Source of the DNA: Peptococcaceae bacterium
Lineage (GTDB): Bacteria > Bacillota > Peptococcia > Peptococcales > Peptococcaceae
NCBI GenBank assembly: GCA_019420345.1
Contig: JAHZHI010000039.1
Coordinates: 1 to 9,155, forward strand
Length of the DNA: 9,155 bases
Reading direction: 5' to 3'
A program made the position numbers and the translations under genes. Positions 1 through 5,611 of the stretch are shown in pieces. The notes below the pieces were generated by a model. That model was not told the origin of the DNA, searched no databases, and saw nothing but the letters and a program-made list of their open reading frames with translations. The number at the start of each line of letters is the position of its first letter. The first letter of the stretch is position 1.

Positions 1-1
1 T

Positions 2-46
2 TACCAGAAGTTCTATGAGTCATTTTTTGTTGCACTTAGATTGTAA
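2..46 (+). CDS. IS30-family transposase, C-terminal fragment
   Basis: Only the last 14 codons are in the window: YQKFYESFFVALRL followed by TAA. IS30 transposases commonly end in a short motif of the form TP(Y/F)E-x-FY-x(n)-VALxx or VLHLT, and this tail fits the first form. The stop codon lies in the terminal repeat 16 bases from the inferred element end. The DDE catalytic core lies upstream of the window, so it cannot be judged whether the transposase is intact. Its reading direction is toward the cargo region. Confidence 0.5.
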   Translation, partial: YQKFYESFFVALRL

Positions 47-62
47 ATTCGCCGACAAAAAA
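29..62. repeat. IS30-like terminal repeat, left copy
   Basis: This 34-base segment is the inverted counterpart of 9094-9127. Read outward-end first it shares TTTTTTGTnGGCGAATT and, further in, AAGTGCAAC. The six differences lie at repeat positions 9, 18, 19, 23, 24 and 25. The two copies therefore belong to related but not identical elements. The six-A run (57-62 on plus) also serves as the U-tract of the LysR gene's terminator. Confidence 0.7.
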
Positions 63-99
63 TAGAATGCGCATCGAACTGAGAGCGTTCGATACGCAT
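57..99 (-). terminator. Rho-independent terminator of the LysR-type gene
   Basis: A 13-base-pair stem is formed by 67-79 (ATGCGCATCGAAC) and 87-99 (GTTCGATACGCAT) around a 7-base loop. In minus-strand RNA the single irregular pair is a G-U wobble; in plus-strand RNA it would be a C-A mismatch, so the hairpin is built for minus-strand transcription. It is followed, after four bases, by six U residues (62-57). The hairpin lies 11 bases past the LysR stop codon. The U-tract falls in the inferred IS end, so the present terminator may be a junction of host stem and IS sequence. Confidence 0.8.
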
Positions 100-110
100 A
101 CAGGAATTTG

Positions 111-1046
111 TTATACAAGGATGTTGTTGTTTTGAATGAAAGTATGGGTTGCTTCGCAAATCTCGTTAATGATGATTTCATAGAAAGATGCAAGGTCGGT
201 GTCTTTGGGATAAATGGCAGCCAGAAAAATTGGCATTGGGTGGTCGTCGATGGTACGTGGAATAAGTAAGCCGTTCTGAACATAGGGATAATACATGCAA
301 AGTGATGAGAATAAGCCGCTTGATTGTGGAAAAGAACGGATGTAATTGAACTGGCCTTCGCGACTAGGTAGTCTGATAATGTCATGAAAATTGTTGATGA
401 GGTTTCGGTAAGGAAGTGTGTCAGTTGTGCTGGAGACAGAATCATAAGTGACCAAGTCAAGTTGGGAAAGGTCTGTTAGATTAACGAATCTCTGCTTTGC
501 AAGTGGGTGTCTGGCATTAAGAAATAAAAATGTTTGCAGTGTAGAAACTGGGACGATTGTCCAATTGCTTTCCTTGGCCTTTTGCTTTAAAGTTTCAAAT
601 TGATCAATGTCATAAAAGTCTAATAAAATAGTGTTTCCTTCAAGATGATTGCTGATGGAAATCATTTCTGCAGGCTTGAGACTGAGGGTGATATTGGGAT
701 AAAGAGCTCTTACTTTAAAGGATAAATCGACAAGAATGGTTGAGCAAAGCAATTCTTGTGCACAAATAATAAGTGGTTCATTGAATAGGGAGAGTTTCTG
801 TGAAAGTGTCAGCCAATGCTGATGGAGAGCTAGCATCTGTTTTGCTTCTGGAAGGATTAAACTACCGGCCGTTGAAAGTTCGATACCATGTTTAGTGCGA
901 TGAAAGAGTTTAAAACCAAGTTCTTTTTCCAGCGTTGCGATGGCAGCACTAAGGGATGGCTGCGAGATGAAGAGATTCTTTGCAGCTTCGTTAAAGGATT
1001 TGTATTTGCTTGTTTCTACAAAATATTCGATGTGTTTTAACTGCAT
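111..1046 (-). CDS. LysR-type transcriptional regulator
   Basis: A complete 311-residue LysR family protein, the usual length. The N-terminal winged helix-turn-helix covers about residues 1-60, with the classic pattern AAKNLFISQPSLSAAI (21-36) followed by LEKELGFKLFHR (39-50) and the wing TKHGIELSTAG (51-61). A linker helix and the periplasmic-binding-like effector domain (about 90-300) follow. The start is supported by AGGAGG at 1055-1060, eight bases upstream of ATG. It is transcribed divergently from the anion transporter at 1230, the standard arrangement for a LysR regulator and its target, so it most likely activates that operon in response to the operon's substrate or a product. The effector cannot be named from sequence. 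Sampled coding stretches are AT-rich (one 60-base line counts 30% GC). Confidence 0.93.
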   Translation of the reverse strand: MQLKHIEYFVETSKYKSFNEAAKNLFISQPSLSAAIATLEKELGFKLFHRTKHGIELSTAGSLILPEAKQMLALHQHWLTLSQKLSLFNEPLIICAQELLCSTILVDLSFKVRALYPNITLSLKPAEMISISNHLEGNTILLDFYDIDQFETLKQKAKESNWTIVPVSTLQTFLFLNARHPLAKQRFVNLTDLSQLDLVTYDSVSSTTDTLPYRNLINNFHDIIRLPSREGQFNYIRSFPQSSGLFSSLCMYYPYVQNGLLIPRTIDDHPMPIFLAAIYPKDTDLASFYEIIINEICEATHTFIQNNNILV

Positions 1047-1125
1047 ATCCGTGTCCTCCTGAGTGAAAAACTGTGCTTATTGTTATCATATCTTAGGACA
1101 TGGGATTTAGCTATAGGAAAAATGC

Positions 1126-1135
1126 GTAACGTTAC
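1126..1135. promoter_or_regulatory. Perfect 10-base palindrome in the divergent promoter region
   Basis: GTAACGTTAC is a perfect inverted repeat. It lies one base left of the candidate LysR box at 1137-1151 and between the two divergent start sites. Its even-length centre does not fit a canonical T-N11-A LysR box, so it may be a half of a larger upstream recognition site, an operator for another regulator, or chance. Confidence 0.3.
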
Positions 1136-1136
1136 C

Positions 1137-1151
1137 ATAAGTTTAAATTAT
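1137..1151. promoter_or_regulatory. Candidate LysR operator (T-N11-A palindrome)
   Basis: ATAAGTTTAAATTAT is a 15-base palindrome with a single mismatched pair, and it carries the LysR hallmark T-N11-A (T at 1138, A at 1150). Its centre is about 41 bases upstream of the start point expected from the -10 candidate at 1173-1178. This is where the activation half of LysR sites usually sits, next to or over a weak -35. The assignment is an inference from motif and position. Confidence 0.45.
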
Positions 1152-1178
1152 ACAATGCATAAAATATCGTGGTATAGT
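1150..1178 (+). promoter_or_regulatory. Candidate promoter of the transporter-amidohydrolase operon
   Basis: TATAGT (1173-1178) is a good -10 element. At 17 bases upstream there is only ATACAA (1150-1155), a poor -35. A strong -10 with a weak -35 overlapped by a T-N11-A palindrome is the usual layout for a LysR-activated promoter. The transcript would carry a leader of about 45 bases before the ATG at 1230. Confidence 0.4.
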
Positions 1179-1229
1179 AAAGCCAAGATAAGTGATCGCT
1201 TAATATTAACTAAAAAATGAGGTGAAGAC

Positions 1230-2609
1230 ATGGAAAAGACCAATAAAAAAATCTGGCAATGGGTGCTATCAATTATTCTGCCGCTTTGCATCTGCCTGAT
1301 ACCTTTATCTGATGTATACACATCTCAGTTAAGAATCTTTTTCATTGTTACATTATTTGCTATTTTACTTATTGCATTTGATTTAGTGGATTCATTGATA
1401 GCAGCTATTGTTTTGTTTATGGGATATTCTGCTACAGGTATCTGCGATGTTGCTACCGTGTTCAGTGCCTGGTCCAATGATGTTGCCTGGATGATCATCG
1501 GCTCGTTGGTTTTTGCAGCAGCATTAAATGAAACCGGTATTATGAAACGTTTTGCATATGCATTGATACTCAGACTTGGCGGTAGTTACATAAAAATGCT
1601 ATGGGCAATCTATTTTGTAGGCGTGGTAATTTCTCTATTAACATCTGTTACGGGCTTTCCTCTTTTGGCAGCAATTGCTTTTGCAATCTGCAAAGGACTG
1701 GGATATCCGCTTGGTTCAAAGGAATCGAACGGTGTTGCTTTAGCAGCTATGGCTGGAGCAGTATGTCCGTTTGCTTGGCTGTATAATCCGATTAATGCAG
1801 GTGTTGGTGACGCAGTATTGAAGTTGATCAATCCAGATTTAGGAATTACATGGATTTCATATTTACGGATTTCCTGGCCATGGTTTATTTTTGACCTACT
1901 GTGGATGATTCTCCTTACGAAAGTATTATTTAAGTCTACTGGAGCTGATATTAAAGCTGATTTTTTTAAGAATGAACTAAGCAAACTGGGTCAGATTTCA
2001 AACGCTGAGAAAAAAGCCTTAGTTCTAACTATTGTCATTGTATTATATATGATTATTTCTAGTTTTACTGGGTGGAAGACTGCTTATGGATTTAGTCTTA
2101 TTGCCTGGGCTGTATTTTTACCGGGGGTTAATCTAGCTAATGGTGATACTTTGAAAAAAGTAAATTTTGGTGTTGTTTTCTTTACTGTTGCATGTATTGC
2201 AATCGGTAATGTTGGAAATGCGCTGGGAGTTGGCGAATTAATTAATACGCTAGTAAATCCATTGTTGGGCAATGTGTCAAAAGCTGGTTTTATAGGTGGT
2301 GTTTGGGGTATTTCAACTGTATCTAATTTCCTTTTGACACCTGTTGCAGTGTCTGCCGCTCTAGGTGTTCCACTTATGCAAATTGGTGCAAGCCTTGGTG
2401 TTGAACCTGTAGCAACGTTGTTTACGATTATGATGAATACTTCCAATGTATTCATGCCGCATGAAAACACTGCCTATCTGTTATTCTTTGCCTTTGGTTT
2501 AATGATGATGAAAGATTTTATCAAGTACAATGCAATTCGTATGATTGGTCACCTGATCTTTATGATGGCGATTATTGTTCCGTACTGGTATTTAATAGGT
2601 ATTCTTTAA
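1230..2609 (+). CDS. SLC13/DASS-type sodium:anion symporter family transporter
   Basis: This 459-residue, very hydrophobic protein has roughly a dozen predicted membrane segments and a two-half organisation typical of the DASS/ion transporter superfamily, which moves di- and tricarboxylates or sulfate with sodium. The two re-entrant signature regions are recognisable but degenerate. The first is LLTSVTGFPLL (136-146) in place of a clear SNT. The second is STVSNFLLTP (362-371). A third polar membrane stretch, NTSNVFMPHENTAY (403-416), fits a substrate or sodium site near the C-terminal end. The start is supported by GAGGTG at 1219-1224, seven bases from the GAGG core to ATG. It is first in a four-gene operon with two amidohydrolases and a flavoprotein, so it probably imports their substrate, an organic anion of unknown identity. 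Other members of the same superfamily cannot be excluded. Confidence 0.8.
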   Translation: MEKTNKKIWQWVLSIILPLCICLIPLSDVYTSQLRIFFIVTLFAILLIAFDLVDSLIAAIVLFMGYSATGICDVATVFSAWSNDVAWMIIGSLVFAAALNETGIMKRFAYALILRLGGSYIKMLWAIYFVGVVISLLTSVTGFPLLAAIAFAICKGLGYPLGSKESNGVALAAMAGAVCPFAWLYNPINAGVGDAVLKLINPDLGITWISYLRISWPWFIFDLLWMILLTKVLFKSTGADIKADFFKNELSKLGQISNAEKKALVLTIVIVLYMIISSFTGWKTAYGFSLIAWAVFLPGVNLANGDTLKKVNFGVVFFTVACIAIGNVGNALGVGELINTLVNPLLGNVSKAGFIGGVWGISTVSNFLLTPVAVSAALGVPLMQIGASLGVEPVATLFTIMMNTSNVFMPHENTAYLLFFAFGLMMMKDFIKYNAIRMIGHLIFMMAIIVPYWYLIGIL

Positions 2610-2663
2610 ACGATTATATTTTAAATATATATCGCGAATGTATGATTTAGGAGGTAATTATTT

Positions 2664-3512
2664 ATGAAAGCGATTGATTTTCGAGTCCGTCCACCATATG
2701 ATACATTTGTTGGTTTGTTTAACTACGATAGCTGGCCAGGCAATCTGGTGAAAAGCTTGCAGAACCTTGGCATTGAGGATCCGTTGCCAAAGTCTTATCA
2801 GCATTCTTCCATGGAAGAATTTATGCAGGAAAACGAGGAAGCTGAAATTGTCGCTTCTGTTATTGCAGGGCGCAATGGTGTCAACAATGATGCCTTAGAA
2901 GAACTGTCTGTCAAATATCCAGGAAAATTCTATTTCTTTCCTTATGTGAACGTTGGTGATATTGAACAGGCGAAGGAAATCGTCGATCGCTATGTGCTCA
3001 ACGGCAAGGGTTATGCCAAAGGTGTTACTATTGAACCAGGGATTCCGATTGACGGTAAGACCTATCAGGTTAACGACGAGCGTTTCTACCCGGTTTATGA
3101 GTATTTAGAAAAAAACAATTTGACAGTTATGCTCACCCAGGCAATTATGACAGTGCCATATATGGATAACAATATTCCTTTCTATGTTGATCAGGTGCTG
3201 GCTGAGTTCCCTAAAATGAATGTGGTGCTTGGTCACGCTGGTTCTCCATGGGGAAGAGAATTTGGTGCACTGCTGATGAAGCGCGATAATCTTTATTTAG
3301 GCATTGACCATCAGCTGTTGATGGGTGTTGGCTATCAGGATTATCGTGAAGCAGTGAAGCTTGCACCAGATAAATGTCTATTTGCATCGTCTTATCCTGT
3401 TACCTCACCTGCTGATATGAAAAAAGCTTATGAATTTGGCGATTTTATTAAGGCAGAACATCGCGAACAATTCTTCTATAAAAATGCTGCAACTTTGCTT
3501 GGCATTGAATGA
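2664..3512 (+). CDS. Amidohydrolase-2 family protein lacking the HxH metal motif (copy 1)
   Basis: This 282-residue protein has the TIM-barrel pattern of Amidohydro_2 (the family of ACMSD-like decarboxylases, hydratases and lactonases). The GHAG motif is at 190-193 and the C-terminal KNAATLLGIE matches the family's usual NAxRLLxL ending. The metal-site residues are largely gone: the first-strand DxHxH is IDFRVRPP (4-11, arginines 7 and 9), the strand-5 histidine is Q159, and the strand-8 aspartate of the usual SDYP is S243 in ASSYP. Only H191 remains. AGGAGGT at 2649-2655, eight bases upstream, fixes the start. It follows the transporter by 54 bases and precedes a paralog by 39. It may be a metal-free hydrolase, lactonase or decarboxylase acting on an anion; the reaction is unknown. 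Confidence 0.85.
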   Translation: MKAIDFRVRPPYDTFVGLFNYDSWPGNLVKSLQNLGIEDPLPKSYQHSSMEEFMQENEEAEIVASVIAGRNGVNNDALEELSVKYPGKFYFFPYVNVGDIEQAKEIVDRYVLNGKGYAKGVTIEPGIPIDGKTYQVNDERFYPVYEYLEKNNLTVMLTQAIMTVPYMDNNIPFYVDQVLAEFPKMNVVLGHAGSPWGREFGALLMKRDNLYLGIDHQLLMGVGYQDYREAVKLAPDKCLFASSYPVTSPADMKKAYEFGDFIKAEHREQFFYKNAATLLGIE

Positions 3513-3551
3513 TTCTATCCAATAATATCAACTGCGAAAGGATGCTTATTT

Positions 3552-4391
3552 ATGATTATTGATATGCGTTTGAGACCACCTTATAAGAGTATCATTAAAA
3601 TGAATTTCTTTGAAACGCCTCAGTTTATTGCTCCATTGGTAGAAAAAAATGGTGGTCATATGCCACCATCGTGTTTTGAAAAGTCTATGGATATGCTTAT
3701 TCAAGAAATGGATGAAGCGGGAGTAGACCTGGGGGTTGTTCCAATTCGCACTTCTCAGGGTGTAAAAAATGAAGATCTACTTGACCTTCTGCAAGAATAT
3801 CCAGATCGTTTTATCGGGATGGCCGGGATTGATCCAACTGAAGGTTTGCTGAAAGCATTGGACACAATCGACGAATATGTACTTAATGGCCCTTGTAAAG
3901 GGATAGTCATGGAGTTACCGTTTTGCACAGGTGGACCTGTACATGTAGATGATCCGATGCTAACTGTTATTTATGAAAAATGTGAGCGTGATCGTGTACC
4001 CGTTTATCTGCAGTGGGGTGGGCTTTTTGCGCCAGATCTTGGATTGTATGATCCAATTGAACTAGATCATGTGGCTGCAAAATATCCGAAGATGACGATT
4101 ATCTGTGGGCATGCTGGTTGGCCATATGTTACACAAATGTGCCAGATCTGCATATGTCGCCAGAATGTGTATCTTGCACCAGATACCTACATGACGCCAA
4201 ATACGCCAGGATATGAAGATTATGTGATTGCAGCGAAGAATATGCTTTCTGATAGAATCTGCTTCTCGACAGCGTATCCTTTGGCCACCATTGCTGAAAC
4301 GAAGAAGAGTTTTGATGAGTTGCCATTGTCTGATGAAATTAAAAATAACATTTTTTGCAACAATGCGAAACGTGCTTTAAATCTGGAATAA
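3552..4391 (+). CDS. Amidohydrolase-2 family protein lacking the HxH metal motif (copy 2)
   Basis: A 279-residue paralog of the preceding gene with the same fold signatures: IDMRLRPPYKS at 3-13, a shared DEYVLNG segment (107-113, compare DRYVLNG in copy 1), GHAGWP at 186-191 and a C-terminal NNAKRALNLE. Metal ligands are replaced in the same way: R6 and R8 for the HxH pair, Q154 at strand 5, and A241 in TAYP where SDYP is usual. H187 is kept. The two proteins have clearly diverged outside these motifs, so this is not a recent duplication; they may form a heteromer or act on successive intermediates. The ribosome site is modest (AAAGGA at 3537-3542, nine bases upstream). The next gene starts 27 bases downstream. 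Confidence 0.85.
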   Translation: MIIDMRLRPPYKSIIKMNFFETPQFIAPLVEKNGGHMPPSCFEKSMDMLIQEMDEAGVDLGVVPIRTSQGVKNEDLLDLLQEYPDRFIGMAGIDPTEGLLKALDTIDEYVLNGPCKGIVMELPFCTGGPVHVDDPMLTVIYEKCERDRVPVYLQWGGLFAPDLGLYDPIELDHVAAKYPKMTIICGHAGWPYVTQMCQICICRQNVYLAPDTYMTPNTPGYEDYVIAAKNMLSDRICFSTAYPLATIAETKKSFDELPLSDEIKNNIFCNNAKRALNLE

Positions 4392-4418
4392 AGTGATTTA
4401 TAAGGAGGAAATAAAACG

Positions 4419-5390
4419 ATGAACAGAGTATGTGAAACTTTGGGGATTGAAAAACCTGTGATTTGTGGACCGATGGCCTGGACATCGACAGCTCCCTTGG
4501 TTGCTGCAGTGTCAAATGCTGGTGGACTTGGCGTGTTGGGCGTTGGCTTTGCACCCATCGAATTTGTGGAAGAGCAGATCCTTGAGACTCAGAAGCTGAC
4601 GGACAAGCCGTTTGGTATCAATGTTTACATGTCGCCAGATACAGCTTTGCTTGATAAAATCACTCAGGTTGTGGAAGATACTCATCCTGCTGTCGTTTAC
4701 GCTGATGTATTAGCAGGCATGAATTATGATTTGGCTAAAACGTATTTTGATAAATGGCATGAGCGTGGCTGTAAGGTTGTTACAAAGCCAAGCTTTATGG
4801 ATGATGCTATCATAGCTGAAAAAGCTGGTGCAGATGTAATTATTATGAAAGGCTGGGAAGGTGGCGGTCATGTTACTTTTGAAACCACAATGATACTCGT
4901 CCCTCAGGCTGCAGATGTGATTAAAGTGCCGCTCGTTGCTTCTGGTGGTATTGCTGATGGCCGTGGCATGGCTGCTGTGATTGCTCTGGGTGCAGAAGGC
5001 ATTGAGATGGGGACAGTATTCCTTGCGGCAGAAGAAACCGTTGTTCATCCAAATGTCAAAAAAGCTGTGGTTGAAGCTGGAGATATGTGTACTGTTATTA
5101 CAGGCAATGCAACAGATGAACCTTGCCGTCAAATTAAGAACGTGCTTTCTGATAAGTTGTTGCGAATTGAAGCTGAAAACGTGAAGGCAGAAGCAGCAGA
5201 ATTTCTTCGTCCAGTGGCAGAAAGCTCTTTGAAAAAAGCAATGGCTGAAGGTGATACAGAAAATGGCGCTGTTATGGCGGGGCAAATTGTTCCGTTGATT
5301 AAAGAAGTACGTCCTGCTGCTGAAATTATTGATTCAGTTTTGGCAGAGTGTGCAGAAGTGCTAAAGAAGATGCCTAATATTAAATTTTGA
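4419..5390 (+). CDS. Nitronate monooxygenase / FabK-like FMN oxidoreductase
   Basis: This 323-residue protein is a flavin-binding TIM barrel of the nitronate monooxygenase (2-nitropropane dioxygenase) family. The N-terminus KPVICGPMAW (12-21) with SNAGGLGVLG (32-41) is the family opening. GWEGGGHVT (145-153) includes the conserved histidine H151. VASGGIADGRG (173-183) is the FMN-phosphate loop, and IEMGTVFLAAEE (195-206) follows. The C-terminal AGQIVPLIKE (287-296) and overall length resemble FabK, the flavin enoyl-ACP reductase, but no fatty acid synthesis genes are nearby. A separate oxidoreductase role in the operon's pathway, such as nitronate oxidation or reduction of an unsaturated intermediate, is more likely. 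AAGGAGG at 4402-4408 precedes the ATG by ten bases. It is the last gene before a strong terminator. Confidence 0.85.
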   Translation: MNRVCETLGIEKPVICGPMAWTSTAPLVAAVSNAGGLGVLGVGFAPIEFVEEQILETQKLTDKPFGINVYMSPDTALLDKITQVVEDTHPAVVYADVLAGMNYDLAKTYFDKWHERGCKVVTKPSFMDDAIIAEKAGADVIIMKGWEGGGHVTFETTMILVPQAADVIKVPLVASGGIADGRGMAAVIALGAEGIEMGTVFLAAEETVVHPNVKKAVVEAGDMCTVITGNATDEPCRQIKNVLSDKLLRIEAENVKAEAAEFLRPVAESSLKKAMAEGDTENGAVMAGQIVPLIKEVRPAAEIIDSVLAECAEVLKKMPNIKF

Positions 5391-5418
5391 CACTTAAAGA
5401 GTATTGAATGTGTTTCAG

Positions 5419-5469
5419 TAGGCTCCGAATAGAAAAAGTACTGCAGTTTTCTATTCTGAGTCTATTTTT
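5419..5469 (+). terminator. Rho-independent terminator of the four-gene operon
   Basis: An 18-pair stem is formed by 5419-5436 (TAGGCTCCGAATAGAAAA) and 5447-5464 (TTTTCTATTCTGAGTCTA) with one G-U wobble and one mismatch, a 10-base loop, and TTTTT at 5465-5469. It starts 28 bases after the flavoprotein stop codon and separates the operon from the antiporter gene. Confidence 0.88.
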
Positions 5470-5492
5470 ATGCCGTGTTATACAAGCTCAAT

Positions 5493-5520
5493 TTGATAGT
5501 ATTTTCTTATGTTTCATAAT
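5493..5520 (+). promoter_or_regulatory. Candidate sigma-A promoter for the NhaC-type gene
   Basis: TTGATA (5493-5498) and CATAAT (5515-5520) each match the consensus at five of six positions and are separated by 16 bases. They lie just after the preceding terminator and would give a leader of about 85 bases. A second, weaker candidate is TTTCAC (5539-5544) with an AT-rich TATATG at 5562-5567. Confidence 0.5.
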
Positions 5521-5611
5521 GGCGGTAGAAAATGGCGCTTTCACAGTGTAAAATAGGAATATATATGTAGTTTTATGCATATTATTTTGGCTTAGGGGGT
5601 AGTATCGAGGT

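Larger units (their letters stand above)
1..62 (+). mobile_element. 3' end of an IS30-family insertion sequence (left flank)
   Basis: The window opens inside what looks like the right-hand end of an IS30-type element. The C-terminal codons of a transposase end at a TAA (44-46) that lies inside a terminal repeat, an arrangement typical of this family. Read from the outer end inward on the minus strand (62 down to 29) the repeat starts TTTTTTGTCGGCGAATT. It matches the repeat at 9094-9127 at 28 of 34 positions without gaps, and similarity stops abruptly at base 62, which is why the element boundary is placed there. The rest of the element lies outside the window. Family assignment rests on recalled C-terminal sequences and repeat style, not on a search. 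Confidence 0.6.

Noticed and set aside
20..460. Minus-strand open frame (146 codons) overlapping the LysR gene and the IS end.
   Set aside because: It overlaps the well-supported LysR gene on the same strand in another frame and crosses the terminator hairpin.
4710..5285. Long minus-strand open frame (191 codons) opposite the flavoprotein gene.
   Set aside because: It is rich in Cys, His, Asn and Ser with no recognisable domain and no ribosome site; it is the antisense shadow of a clearly coding gene.
4419..5390. Calling the flavoprotein FabK, an enoyl-ACP reductase of fatty acid synthesis.
   Set aside because: Length and C-terminus resemble FabK, but no fatty acid synthesis genes are adjacent and the operon context is catabolic or transport, so the broader family name was used.
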